Shown here piece after piece: positions 18,185 to 33,264 of a stretch of DNA of 64,000 nucleotides; within the stretch, counting starts at the first letter, position 1, and the number at the start of each line of letters is the position of its first letter. A program made the position numbers and the translations under genes. Under the pieces are notes generated by a model. That model was not told the DNA's origin. It saw only the letters and a list, made by a program, of their open reading frames with translations, and did not search any database. The stretch covers positions 124,001 to 188,000 of the forward strand of contig NZ_JAHFZG010000005.1 of assembly GCF_018619475.1 (NCBI RefSeq), written 5' to 3'. Origin of the DNA: Rhodomicrobium sp. Az07. Lineage in GTDB: Bacteria; Pseudomonadota; Alphaproteobacteria; Rhizobiales; Rhodomicrobiaceae.

Positions 18185-18442
18185 TCAGGCCGCCTTGCGA
18201 AACCGCCTCACGATGTCGAAGACGTGCGAAATGCCGGCCAGCGTGACGAGCGCGAGCACGGGAAACACGGGCGAAGACTCTGTCCAGGCGAGGCGCACCG
18301 CCAGCATGAGGAAAAACCCCGACCCCAGATAAGCGAGATCCGCAGGTATCGCGGAGGCTTCGTTATTTCGCACGCGAAACGCCGCGATCACGGCGGCTTC
18401 CAGAACCACGAGCACGAGAATGATGTCGAGAAGCGTCGTCAT
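18185..18442 (-). CDS. Small membrane protein of unknown function
   Basis: The 85-residue product has three hydrophobic segments (about 4-22, 37-52 and 58-76) and a basic C-terminus (VRRFRKAA). I recognise no family. It lies downstream of tspO on the same strand, but a hairpin at 18514-18535 separates them, so it may be a weak read-through gene or have its own promoter. Its codon bias is typical of the genome, which supports coding. Confidence 0.55.
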   Translation of the reverse strand: MTTLLDIILVLVVLEAAVIAAFRVRNNEASAIPADLAYLGSGFFLMLAVRLAWTESSPVFPVLALVTLAGISHVFDIVRRFRKAA

Positions 18443-18513
18443 GGCGTGGTGGCAATCATGGCGCGGTGAGGGGACTGGGAATGGCTGCGGGCGGACGAAC
18501 GGAGATGAGCGAA

Positions 18514-18535
18514 GTGGCCGGGCTCACCCGGCCAC
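18514..18535 (-). terminator. Hairpin after the tspO end of the bch operon
   Basis: The perfect 9-nt arms GTGGCCGGG and CCCGGCCAC, with a 4-nt loop, sit 8 nt beyond the tspO stop. There is no clear T-run on the minus strand, so it may attenuate or stabilise the transcript rather than end it fully. Confidence 0.55.
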
Positions 18536-18542
18536 ACGATAG

Positions 18543-19073
18543 CTACTGCGCGATGATCTGCGGGTTCATTTGAACCACGGTGTAGTTCAGGTAGCCGGCG
18601 AACGTCACCCATGCCAGATACGGGACGAGGAGCCAACTCGCCGTCTTCGAGTATCGTGCAAGTATGACAATCGGGATGAACACCGACGCCCAAAGCGCTC
18701 CGACTTCGATCAACGCCCAGTCAGGCCTCTGCAAGCGGAAGAACAACGCGCTCCAGAGCAAGTTGAAGAAGGCATTGCTGAGGAACAGGATGACGATCGT
18801 CAGCTTGTCGTCGCGGGTGGGTGCCTCGCGCCACGCATAGACAGCCGAAAGTGCTGCCAGCGCGAAAATTATAGTCCAGGCGGGGCCGAATGCCCAATCC
18901 GGCGGCTGCCACCACGGCTTGTTCAGCGACAAGTACCAGGAGGAAAGGTCGGTCGTCAGCGCTCCGAGGCCGCCGACCACCATGGCGAGAAGAAATGCGA
19001 TTCCAAATGGCTTCCAAAACCCCGACCGGGGGCCTGCGAGCGCTTCAGCGGTTTCTGTGTGTGTATACGTCAC
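18543..19073 (-). CDS. tspO: TspO/MBR family tryptophan-rich sensory protein
   Basis: The 176-residue membrane protein has five predicted helices. Family motifs include WYLSLNKPWWQPPDWAFGPA, TIIFALAALSAVYAW, NAFFNLLWSALFF and the C-terminal LAWVTFAGYLNYTV. TspO binds tetrapyrroles; in Rhodobacter it lies in the photosynthesis cluster and negatively influences pigment genes in response to oxygen, probably by exporting or degrading porphyrin intermediates. The start is GTG at 19073, overlapping the bchP stop (GTGA). Compared with typical 160-residue members, the N-terminus has about 20 extra residues. Confidence 0.93.
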   Translation of the reverse strand: MTYTHTETAEALAGPRSGFWKPFGIAFLLAMVVGGLGALTTDLSSWYLSLNKPWWQPPDWAFGPAWTIIFALAALSAVYAWREAPTRDDKLTIVILFLSNAFFNLLWSALFFRLQRPDWALIEVGALWASVFIPIVILARYSKTASWLLVPYLAWVTFAGYLNYTVVQMNPQIIAQ

Positions 19074-20263
19074 GTTCGAACCAATCCCAGAAGGTGAGCC
19101 AGATCCTTGAAGAAGATCCTAGCATGGGCAACGGGATTCGAGCGAACTAGTTCCTTATGCATATAGGACTGCCAGGTGAGGCGCTGAACGTCCTTGTCCT
19201 GGCAAATGTTCACGAAGCGTTCGCGGCGCTTGTCGTTCCGATACCAGAAGTGCTGCATGATTTCGAGCACCCAGAACACCCTGCCATGCTCCTTCATGAA
19301 GCGCTTGCGGGCGGTGGCGAGAGCCTTCGCGTCGGCGGTCTTGAGGAACTCGGCAACCGCTTCGGCAGCCAGGCGGCCGCCCAGCAGCGCGTAGTAGATG
19401 CCTTCGCCCGAAGCCGGAGCAACCACGCCCGATGCGTCGCCCGCGAGCACGACATCGCGTCCGTTATCCCAGCGTTTCAAGGGCTTGAGCGGTATCGGCG
19501 AGCCTTCCCAGCGCAGCGTTTCGGCATGCTCCTCGTCGAGGCCGACATGCTTGCGAAGATCGGCCACGGCCTGACGCATGTCGAAGCCCTTGATCATGGT
19601 GCCGGTGCCGATGCTGACCGTGTCGCCATGCGGGAAGATCCAGGCGTAGAAATCGGGCGAGAGCTTGCCCTGATAATAAACGTCGCAGCGGGTGGGGTCG
19701 TAGTTCGTAAGCCCGCCGACCGGAGCCTTCACAATTTCGTGATAGGCAAACACCAGCGGCACCTTCTTCACTTCGGGCAGCGCCTGCTTGGCCACTTCGG
19801 AGTTTGCGCCGTCAGCGCCGATGACGGCCTTCGCCGTAACGCTGACGTGCTCGCCGTCCGCTGTCTTGTATGTGACGACGGCACGGCCTTTCTCGTCGCG
19901 CGCGTACTTCTCGAACTTGCCTTGCCGACGCTCGGCGCCCGACTCCGCTGCGCGGTTCCGAAGCCATTCGTCGAAGGTTGCACGATCGACCATGCCGACG
20001 AACCCGCCGTCGATGGGCATATCCACTTCCTTGCCCGACGGGGCGACCATGCGGGCCGAGGTGATGCGCGCGACGAGGCACTCGCCGGGAATGGCGAAAT
20101 CCTTGATGGCGCGGGGCGGGATCGCTCCGCCGCACGGCTTGATGCGGTGCCCCCTGTCGAGCAGAAGCACATGATGGCCCATGCGCGCGAGATCGTTTGC
20201 TGCCGTTGCACCGGCGGGGCCGCCGCCGACCACGATGACGTCGAATGTGTCAAGATCGGTCAT
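19070..20263 (-). CDS. bchP: Geranylgeranyl diphosphate/bacteriochlorophyll geranylgeranyl reductase
   Basis: The product is 397 residues, starting at ATG 20263, 2 nt after the bch2 stop. A Rossmann FAD motif (VVGGGPAGATAANDL) opens the protein. KPCGGAIPP follows the first domain and is characteristic of the geranylgeranyl reductase family, and VVLAGDASGVVAPASGEGIYY is the second FAD motif. BchP reduces three double bonds of the geranylgeranyl tail to phytyl. The order bchG-bch2-bchP-tspO matches the Rhodobacter arrangement. The frame stays open well upstream into the bch2 region, but that extension is antisense-like low-complexity sequence and is not part of the gene. Confidence 0.96.
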   Translation of the reverse strand: MTDLDTFDVIVVGGGPAGATAANDLARMGHHVLLLDRGHRIKPCGGAIPPRAIKDFAIPGECLVARITSARMVAPSGKEVDMPIDGGFVGMVDRATFDEWLRNRAAESGAERRQGKFEKYARDEKGRAVVTYKTADGEHVSVTAKAVIGADGANSEVAKQALPEVKKVPLVFAYHEIVKAPVGGLTNYDPTRCDVYYQGKLSPDFYAWIFPHGDTVSIGTGTMIKGFDMRQAVADLRKHVGLDEEHAETLRWEGSPIPLKPLKRWDNGRDVVLAGDASGVVAPASGEGIYYALLGGRLAAEAVAEFLKTADAKALATARKRFMKEHGRVFWVLEIMQHFWYRNDKRRERFVNICQDKDVQRLTWQSYMHKELVRSNPVAHARIFFKDLAHLLGLVRT

Positions 20264-20265
20264 TG

Positions 20266-21624
20266 TCAAACTTGCTCCGGATGGACCCGCAACGGGGCGT
20301 TCGTCAGTTGGGAAGGCTCTGGTTCGTGATGCGAATCGGCGGGGGCTTGCGTGGCGGCCGTCAGCCTGAAGGCGAGATATGTGGAAAACGCGAAAAGCAC
20401 GCCCTGGATAATGAACATGAGGGAGTAGGCAGCGGCAGCCGACCCGAGTGCCGCGCGCGCCACATCGACCGAAGCCGTGCCGATGACGCCGCCAAGCCCG
20501 AAGGCCACGGCCTGCGCCGCGCCCCACATGCCCATGCGGACGCCCTCGCGCGAGCCCTTGCCGATATTCGCCATCGAAATCATGGTGCCGATGGCGGCGA
20601 CCGCGTAGATGCCGTTCGCGATGCCGAGCGTGAAGACGACGCCCGTGAGGTAAGCGGCCTCCGCGCCGAGACCGACGGCGGCAAGCGCGAAAAGCCCGGC
20701 GGAAGAGGCAAAGCAGCCGCCCGCCACCCAATATCGCCCGAGAGAGGTGCTCTTCGCGGAGAAGATGCCGATAAGGCCCCCCATCACCATCCCGAGCACG
20801 ATGCCCGCGCGGTGCATGCCGAAGAGCTGCGCCGTCTCGGCGGGCGTCAGGCCGAAGACCGATCCGGCGAATGGTTCGAGCAGCAGTTCCTGCGCGCTGA
20901 AAGCGAGCATGGAAATGAAGATGAATATTGTCATGCGCCGAGCGTCGCGCTCGGACATGACGTCCTTCATCGCTTCGATGAAGCTGTGTGCAGGCTTTTC
21001 CTTTGGCTTCTCTGCCCCGTCGACCACGCGGCGCTCGACGCCCCAGATGGCGATGACGGCGATTGCAAACGCGATGGCGGAAATCGCCGCGCTGACGCCG
21101 ATGAGCCGTTCCATCGAGAACGGCGCGAGCATGTAGCCCGCGAAGCCCGCCGCAAGCGCGGTTCCGCTGATCATCAACGTCCAGACGATGGCGGCGGCGG
21201 TTGCCTTGCGCTCGGGCGCGGTCAGCTTGGCGACGAGTACGAGAAGCGAGGTTCCCGCAGCGCCCGCACCGATGCCTATGCCGATATAGGCGAGGACCGC
21301 GCAGGCGATGCCAACGGTCGTGTTCGTGGACATGAGCGCGATGGAACCCGCCGCGCCGACGCCCGAGAGCGCGAGCACGGCCATGCCGCCAATGATCCAC
21401 GGCGTGCGTTTGCCGCCCTTGTCGGAGCCGTGGCCCCAGCGCGGGCGGAGCATCTCGGCGGCGTAATGGATCCCGAACAGAAGGCCGGGCAATGTCGCGG
21501 GAAGCAGAAGCTCCACCACCATCACCCGGTTCAGCGTCGAAGTGGCGAGCGCCACAATGCCGCCGAGGGCCATCTGAACGAGTCCGAGGCGAACGATGCC
21601 AAACCAGCCGAGCGTCGTGGACAT
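20266..21624 (-). CDS. BCD-family MFS protein (Bch2/ORF428/PucC-related)
   Basis: The 452-residue, 12-helix membrane protein starts immediately after the bchG stop (TAA then ATG). Conserved parts include NRVMVVELLLPATLPGLLF, the cytoplasmic loop RPRWGHGSDKGGKRTPWIIG and the second-half motif FGMHRAGIVLGMVMGG. BCD-family members include LhaA and PucC, which deliver bacteriochlorophyll to light-harvesting complexes. The copy between bchG and bchP is the poorly understood Bch2/ORF428 type. A second member, lhaA, lies at 33959 in this window. The C-terminal tail is hydrophilic and probably cytoplasmic. Confidence 0.93.
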   Translation of the reverse strand: MSTTLGWFGIVRLGLVQMALGGIVALATSTLNRVMVVELLLPATLPGLLFGIHYAAEMLRPRWGHGSDKGGKRTPWIIGGMAVLALSGVGAAGSIALMSTNTTVGIACAVLAYIGIGIGAGAAGTSLLVLVAKLTAPERKATAAAIVWTLMISGTALAAGFAGYMLAPFSMERLIGVSAAISAIAFAIAVIAIWGVERRVVDGAEKPKEKPAHSFIEAMKDVMSERDARRMTIFIFISMLAFSAQELLLEPFAGSVFGLTPAETAQLFGMHRAGIVLGMVMGGLIGIFSAKSTSLGRYWVAGGCFASSAGLFALAAVGLGAEAAYLTGVVFTLGIANGIYAVAAIGTMISMANIGKGSREGVRMGMWGAAQAVAFGLGGVIGTASVDVARAALGSAAAAYSLMFIIQGVLFAFSTYLAFRLTAATQAPADSHHEPEPSQLTNAPLRVHPEQV

Positions 21625-22509
21625 TTACATCTGACCCTGCAATAGCGGACGCAATGCGAAAGCGGTGACGAGCATGCCGAGCACATAAAGCGTGGTGCCG
21701 GTGGCGTTGTACCAGATGGCCTGCTCGCGCGGATTACCGAGGAAGCGTCGCATCAGCACCAACTGGGCGATGAGCAGCGCCGAGACGATGCCCGCATGCC
21801 ACAAGCTGTCCCATGAGACGAGAAGGCCGATCACGATCACCTGCGGCAGCGCCATCACGACGCAGGCAAGCCATGCCGCGCTGCGGACGCCGAGTTGCAC
21901 GGGCAGCGAGCGGACGCCCATCTTGATGTCGCCCTCGACGGACTTGAAATCGTTCAGCGTCATGATGCCATGGGCGCCGAGGCTATAGAGCAGCGCGACC
22001 GTCAGGATGCGCCAGTCGGGCAGCGCGGCGGCGATGATGGCGGCTGCCGTGATCCAGGGCAGCCCTTCATAGGCCAGCCCGCAGGCGAGATTGCCCCACC
22101 AGCCGTTCTGCTTCAGGCGGAAGGGCGGAGCGCTGTACATCCACGCGAGGATGAGGCCGAGCGTCGCCGCAGCGAAGCCCCAGACGCCGAGCGTGGTCGC
22201 TAGGATCAGCGAAAGGATCGTCCATGTGACGGAGATATAGAAGCCCCAGTTTCCGGGCAGCCGCCCGGACGGGATTGGCCTGTTCGGCTCGTTGATGGCG
22301 TCCACGTGGCGGTCGTACCAGTCGTTGACGGCCTGGCTCGTGCCACAGACCATGGGGCCCGCGAGCAGCACGCCCGCGACCACGATCTGCCAATTGCTGC
22401 CGAAGCTGAAGCCTGAAGAGATCAGTCCGCAGCCGAAAGCCCACATGGGTGCGAACCACGTTATGGGCTTCATGTATTCGAGGATGGTTGCAAAGTCGGG
22501 CCGGTTCAT
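21625..22509 (-). CDS. bchG: Bacteriochlorophyll synthase (geranylgeranyl transferase)
   Basis: This 294-residue UbiA-superfamily enzyme has about eight helices. The first Asp-rich motif is in VNDWYDRHVDAINEPNRPIPSG, with the second in NDFKSVEGD. PPFRLKQNGWWGNLA is a chlorophyll-synthase signature. It joins geranylgeranyl diphosphate to bacteriochlorophyllide a. It is the first gene of the bchG-bch2-bchP-tspO run, and a PpsR-type operator lies 30 nt upstream of its ATG, so light and redox control is likely. Confidence 0.96.
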   Translation of the reverse strand: MNRPDFATILEYMKPITWFAPMWAFGCGLISSGFSFGSNWQIVVAGVLLAGPMVCGTSQAVNDWYDRHVDAINEPNRPIPSGRLPGNWGFYISVTWTILSLILATTLGVWGFAAATLGLILAWMYSAPPFRLKQNGWWGNLACGLAYEGLPWITAAAIIAAALPDWRILTVALLYSLGAHGIMTLNDFKSVEGDIKMGVRSLPVQLGVRSAAWLACVVMALPQVIVIGLLVSWDSLWHAGIVSALLIAQLVLMRRFLGNPREQAIWYNATGTTLYVLGMLVTAFALRPLLQGQM

Positions 22510-22538
22510 GGCCGGACACTAGATTTTACATCGGCGCC

Positions 22539-22556
22539 TGTCAATTTGGGTTTACA
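22539..22556. promoter_or_regulatory. PpsR/CrtJ-type operator upstream of bchG
   Basis: The sequence TGTCAATTTGGGTTTACA fits the PpsR/CrtJ consensus TGT-N12-ACA exactly. It starts 30 nt before the bchG ATG, a position where a bound repressor would cover the promoter. A near-identical site occurs at 25109-25126 before bchF. Binding itself is inferred. Confidence 0.75.
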
Positions 22557-22633
22557 GGCTGTGTCACAGATGAGGCAAAAAAACTTTTCCGGCTAAAGCT
22601 TGTCTGAAGAGCCGATCCGTCGTCTGGCGCGCG

Positions 22634-24106
22634 CTACTCGCCGCTACCTTCCGGTTGCAGGTCGCCGAGCCCGTAGCGACGAAGCTTCACATAAAGGCTC
22701 TGGCGGGAGAGTCCCAGCATCTCGGCGGCCGAGGCTCGGTTGTCGCCGGTCAGCTCAAGCGCAGCCTCGATACAAAGTTTCTCGATGAGGTCGCTCGATT
22801 CGCGCACGAGGTCTTTCAGCGAGACGCGGCCGACAAGTTCCGTAAGCTGATCGACAGAACGCGCGAGATTCGCTGGCCGCGCGGCCTTTTGCTGGGCGGC
22901 TCGTGTGGCGGACGAGCGGATGACGAAGCCGAAACAGGGCTGTTGTCCGTTCGGCACGGAGACGGCGGATACCTCGACATCTTCAAGCGAGCCGTAGGCG
23001 CCGTTCACGATGGTCGGGAACCCGCGCACCGAGCCGTGTTCGCGCAAGTTCGCCATCAGGACGTTCATGTCGACGCCGGATCGCCCGAGCCAGTTTTCGA
23101 GCGCATGGCCCTGCGCCTGCTCGGGATTGGAAAGCTGCGCGAGATCGAGGAACGCCGTGTTGGCCGAAAGCACGCGCCCATCGGCGTCCGTCATGACGAA
23201 GCCTTCGGGCAACCTTTCGAGGATCCTGTCGAGGGTGCCTGTCTTGCCGGACCGACATTCGCAGACATCGGCATCGACGGGGGCAATCCGCGCGAGGATG
23301 AAGGCGCTGGCGCCCTGCCGGAAGAACGAACTGGAGAATGTGAAGCGGCGGTCGAGGCCGGAGAGACGCACGACGACATTGTCGCCGACGCCCGTTGAGC
23401 GGACCGTAGCCAGCAGATCCTGAAGCGCGGAAGCATCGGCGGGGTCGACGAGGTCGACGAGCGTCTGCGCGGCGAGCTTCTTCGAGGATTCGCCGATCAG
23501 CGTCTGCGCGGCCGGGTTCACCTCGGTAATGCGCCCTGACCACGCGTCGGCGATGACGATGGCCTCGGATGCGATCTGGAACAGAAGCCGATAGCGAAGC
23601 TCGGACTGCCTGAGCCGGGCATAGTCACGCTCGATTGAAAGCTGCGCGTCGACGAGTTGCTGCTGGAGACTTGCAAGCGCGCGAAGGTCGCGTCCGAACG
23701 CGACGATGCGGCCGTCCGAGCGGATCTGAAGCGCGGAATAGCGCATGGGAACGAGGTCGCCGCCCGGGACAGTGTGGTTGACTTCGCGCCAGCGCGTGGG
23801 AATCTTGAGCGCGGCCTCGCGAAGCAGTTCCTCGACCTTGTGGCGGCTTTCCGGCGTCACGGTGTCGACCCAGGGCACACCGATCCATTCGCCGAAGCCG
23901 GCGTTGACGAGGTCATCGCTGCCGACCGCGATGTCCCTGACGATGCCGCTCTTGTCGACAACGAGCGCGACATCGGCCGCGGCGGAAATCAGCCTTGCGA
24001 TGACGCTTGGGTTCAAGGAACCAAGCGACTTCTTCGGTGACTGAAACGGGTTCACAGTGCGAGAGACCAGGATCTCCATTGTTGCGCCAATATCCTCTCG
24101 CCTCAC
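22634..24106 (-). CDS. ppsR: Photosynthesis gene repressor PpsR/CrtJ
   Basis: The 490-residue regulator has three PAS-like domains at about 35-145, 170-280 and 290-395. A Fis-type helix-turn-helix at about 440-482 contains NRASAAEMLGLSRQSLYVKL. PpsR represses bch, crt and light-harvesting genes under oxygen. Cys445 sits at the start of the DNA-binding domain (EKLCIEAALELTG), like the redox Cys near residue 424 of the Rhodobacter protein. I see no obvious counterpart of the second classical cysteine; Cys282, Cys284 and Cys391 are elsewhere. The GTG start at 24106 overlaps the aerR stop (GTGA), although ATG 24079 is an alternative. Confidence 0.95.
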   Translation of the reverse strand: MRREDIGATMEILVSRTVNPFQSPKKSLGSLNPSVIARLISAAADVALVVDKSGIVRDIAVGSDDLVNAGFGEWIGVPWVDTVTPESRHKVEELLREAALKIPTRWREVNHTVPGGDLVPMRYSALQIRSDGRIVAFGRDLRALASLQQQLVDAQLSIERDYARLRQSELRYRLLFQIASEAIVIADAWSGRITEVNPAAQTLIGESSKKLAAQTLVDLVDPADASALQDLLATVRSTGVGDNVVVRLSGLDRRFTFSSSFFRQGASAFILARIAPVDADVCECRSGKTGTLDRILERLPEGFVMTDADGRVLSANTAFLDLAQLSNPEQAQGHALENWLGRSGVDMNVLMANLREHGSVRGFPTIVNGAYGSLEDVEVSAVSVPNGQQPCFGFVIRSSATRAAQQKAARPANLARSVDQLTELVGRVSLKDLVRESSDLIEKLCIEAALELTGDNRASAAEMLGLSRQSLYVKLRRYGLGDLQPEGSGE

Positions 24107-24807
24107 TGATTGCGCAGAGGCTTGTGCGCGAGCAAAGCCCGTGCATGCGAAACAGCCATGCGCCCATCGAGTGCAAACGCATCGGCTCCGACCCGCCCCA
24201 CCAGATCAGGCTGCTGAAGAAACGCTGCGCCGCCTACAAGCACGCCTATATCGCGGTTGCACGAGTGCCGCCGGACGCTTCGGATCAGTGAAGCAAGCCC
24301 ATCCAGAAATCGCTCTGAACTGAGAGAAAATCCGGCGACGGCGAACCATTGCCTGCCGACTAAGTGGGTAATTTCATCGCCCGAGTCAATCTGCCCCCCG
24401 TACACATCCCAGCCATCGCGACGAAAAAAAGATTCGACCACGAACAATCCCAGTGTGTGCTGGTCTCCGGGCGCCGATGCAAGGAGTGCGCGACGGCCGT
24501 GATGCCAGACATGAGCGTTGCACTCGAAGGAAACAGCCCGTGTGCGCAGGAGTTCCCGAAGACGCGAAGCCGCGATCGTGACTTGGGTGAAGCCGCAGCG
24601 GTCGGATTCCCAGAGATGACCGAGACGAACTGCCGCAGGCCCGAACAAGCCCAGAAGGATGGCCTCCGGCTCATGGCCGTCGGCGCGGCAGCGGTCCACG
24701 AAGGCGGCCGCGCCCACCCCGTTGGGGGACAATAAAAGAGCGGTGAAGTGCTCGATGTCGCCGGGGGTGAAGTCTGCTGTCTCAGCCTGTGAAGGCTTCG
24801 TGGGCAT
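24103..24807 (-). CDS. aerR: Cobalamin-binding antirepressor AerR/PpaA
   Basis: The 234-residue protein has a helical domain (about 15-100, with LGHLWESDRCGFTQVTIAAS) followed by a B12-binding Rossmann domain. The domain carries DQHTLG, a match to the cobalamin base-off motif DxHxxG (His117). Homologues bind adenosyl- or hydroxo-cobalamin and antagonise PpsR/CrtJ in a light-dependent way. It is directly upstream of ppsR with a 4-nt overlap, so both partners are made together. Start ATG 24807 fits homologues, though its ribosome-binding site is weak. Confidence 0.93.
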   Translation of the reverse strand: MPTKPSQAETADFTPGDIEHFTALLLSPNGVGAAAFVDRCRADGHEPEAILLGLFGPAAVRLGHLWESDRCGFTQVTIAASRLRELLRTRAVSFECNAHVWHHGRRALLASAPGDQHTLGLFVVESFFRRDGWDVYGGQIDSGDEITHLVGRQWFAVAGFSLSSERFLDGLASLIRSVRRHSCNRDIGVLVGGAAFLQQPDLVGRVGADAFALDGRMAVSHARALLAHKPLRNQ

Positions 24808-25192
24808 GCCGGCATGAAGAGCAACAAGAAGCCGTGAAATGGTCTCACCCTCTCATCGTTTGGCAAGTGGTAAGGTCCGAACCGCGACCGGTTGGCCGCG
24901 CCATCGTGCGCTTCACGCGAGCTTGCCTTTTCCTCCTGCCAGCGATAAGTGACACGATCTTCAGGCCCCGGGAATGAAAACCCGGCCGCAACCGCTCGTG
25001 CCGATGGATTGAAACCTGGACGAGGCTTAAGCTGAAGGGACACCGTTCATCAAACGAGTTCCAACAGCCGCCAGCGCATCGTTTCATTGCGACACAGCTT
25101 AAGGTAACTGTAAATTGGACTTTACGTCAAGTTTTGTTGACAGTCCGTTGAGACCGGTTCTAAATGCCACCGACATGATGTGGGGATAGCGC
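24808..25192. promoter_or_regulatory. Divergent aerR-bchF control region
   Basis: This 385-nt region separates the two divergent halves of the photosynthesis cluster and must carry both promoters. The one site I can support is the PpsR-like operator at 25109-25126. Short open frames cross the region on both strands but lack start signals and homology. Confidence 0.5.
25109..25126. promoter_or_regulatory. PpsR/CrtJ-like operator upstream of bchF
   Basis: TGTAAATTGGACTTTACG matches TGT-N12-ACA except for the final base, and it shares most spacer positions with the perfect site before bchG. It lies 67 nt before the bchF start. It is a good candidate for control of the long bchF-to-puh operon. 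Confidence 0.6.
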
Positions 25193-26994
<1,802 letters not shown>

Positions 26995-26997
26995 CGG

Positions 26998-28555
26998 ATG
27001 CAACTCACCGTATGGACCTATGAAGGCCCGCCGCATATCGGCGCGATGCGCGTCGCGACCGCGATGACGGGCGTTCATTATGTCCTTCATGCGCCGCAGG
27101 GCGATACATACGCCGACCTTCTGTTCACGATGATCGAGCGTCGCGACAAGCGCCCGCCCGTCACCTACACGACGTTTCAGGCGCGCGATCTCGGCACCGA
27201 CACGGCGGAGTTGTTTCAGGCGGCGCTCGCCGAGGCGTATGAGCGGTTCAAGCCTCAGGCGATGCTCGTCGGCTCATCATGTACGGCCGAACTCATTCAG
27301 GACGATCCCGGCGGCCTCGCCGAAGCGCTTCATTTGCCCGTTCCCGTGATCCCGCTCGAACTGCCCGCCTATCAGAAGAAAGAAAACTGGGGGGCGGCCG
27401 AAACCTTCTACCGCATCGTTCGCACGCTCTGCGGCCCCCGTCAGGGCATGGAGCGCCCGAAAAACGAGCGTCCCCTCGCGAACCTGCTCGGCCCGACCGC
27501 TCTCGGCTTCCGCCATCGCGACGACGTCGTCGAAATCACGCGCCTTCTCGACAGCATGGGCATCGGCGTCAACGTGGTCGCGCCGCTCGGCGCTTCGCCC
27601 GCCGACATCCAGCGCATCCCGGATGCCGATTTCAATGTCGTGCTTTATCCTGAACATGCGCTGTCCGCCGCCCAATGGCTGGAGCGTTCGTTCAAGCAGC
27701 CCTATACGAAGACCGTTCCGATTGGCGTGAACGCGACGCGCGCCTTCATCGCCGAGGTCGCGCAGATTGCGGATGTCTCCGCCGACGTGCCGGAGCGCAC
27801 ACGGCTGCCGTGGTATTCGCGTTCCGTCGACTCGACCTACCTCACCGGCAAGCGCGTGTTCATCTTCGGCGACGCGACGCATGCGCTCGCCGCCGCCCGC
27901 GTGGCTTCGAAGGAACTCGGCTTCCAGGTCGTCGGGCTTGGCACCTACAGCCGCGAATTCGCCCGCGAGATTCGCGCCGCCGCCGCCGACTATGGCGTCG
28001 AGCCGCTGATCACCGACGATTACCTCGAAGTCGAAGCCGCCGTCCGCGACAGTAACCCGGAACTCGTGCTCGGCACGCAGATGGAGCGGCATATCGCCAA
28101 GCGCCTCGGCATTCCGTGCGCCGTGATTTCCGCCCCGATCCATGTGCAGGATTTCCCGGCGCGCTACTCGCCGCAGATGGGTTTCGAAGGCGCGAACGTG
28201 CTGTTCGACACCTGGGTTCATCCGCTCATGATGGGCCTTGAGGAGCACCTGCTTCGCATGTTCCGCGAGGACTTCGAGTTTCAGGAGGCCCCGTCGCATC
28301 TCGGCGCCGCGCCGCAAGCCCTCAAGGAAGCGCCCGCCGCGCGGGAAGTCGCGCCCGCCGCCGCTCCCGCGGAAGTCGCGGTCGCGCTTCAGCCCGCCGA
28401 CACACCCGCCACGCCCTCCGCGCCCATATGGCTCGCCGACGCCGAGGCCGAGCTTCGCAAAATTCCTTTCTTCGTTCGCGGCAAGGCGAAACGGAACACT
28501 GAGCGCTACGCCGCCGAAAAAGGCATCTCGAACATCACGGTAGAGACACTTTACG

Positions 28556-28581
<26 letters not shown>
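26998..28581 (+). CDS. bchB: Light-independent protochlorophyllide reductase subunit B
   Basis: The 527-residue NifK-like partner of BchN begins [20 protein letters not shown]. Asp36 (APQGDTY) corresponds to the unusual aspartate ligand of the NB cluster. An Ala/Pro-rich linker (about 435-485) leads to the C-terminal domain ([18 protein letters not shown]), which reaches over the substrate pocket. The linker is long but the domains are intact. Its 3' end overlaps bchH by 26 nt. Confidence 0.97.

Positions 28582-33263
<4,682 letters not shown>

Positions 33264-33264
<1 letters not shown>

Noticed and set aside
20264-21400. Possible 380-residue N-terminal extension of BchP
   Set aside because: Only the frame is open; the sequence is antisense-like and Arg/His-rich, the region encodes Bch2 in another frame, and homology begins at the ATG at 20263.
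25120-25160. Second PpsR or FNR site downstream of 25126
   Set aside because: TTGACAGTCCGTTGAG looks dyad-like but fits neither TGT-N12-ACA nor TTGAT-N4-ATCAA.
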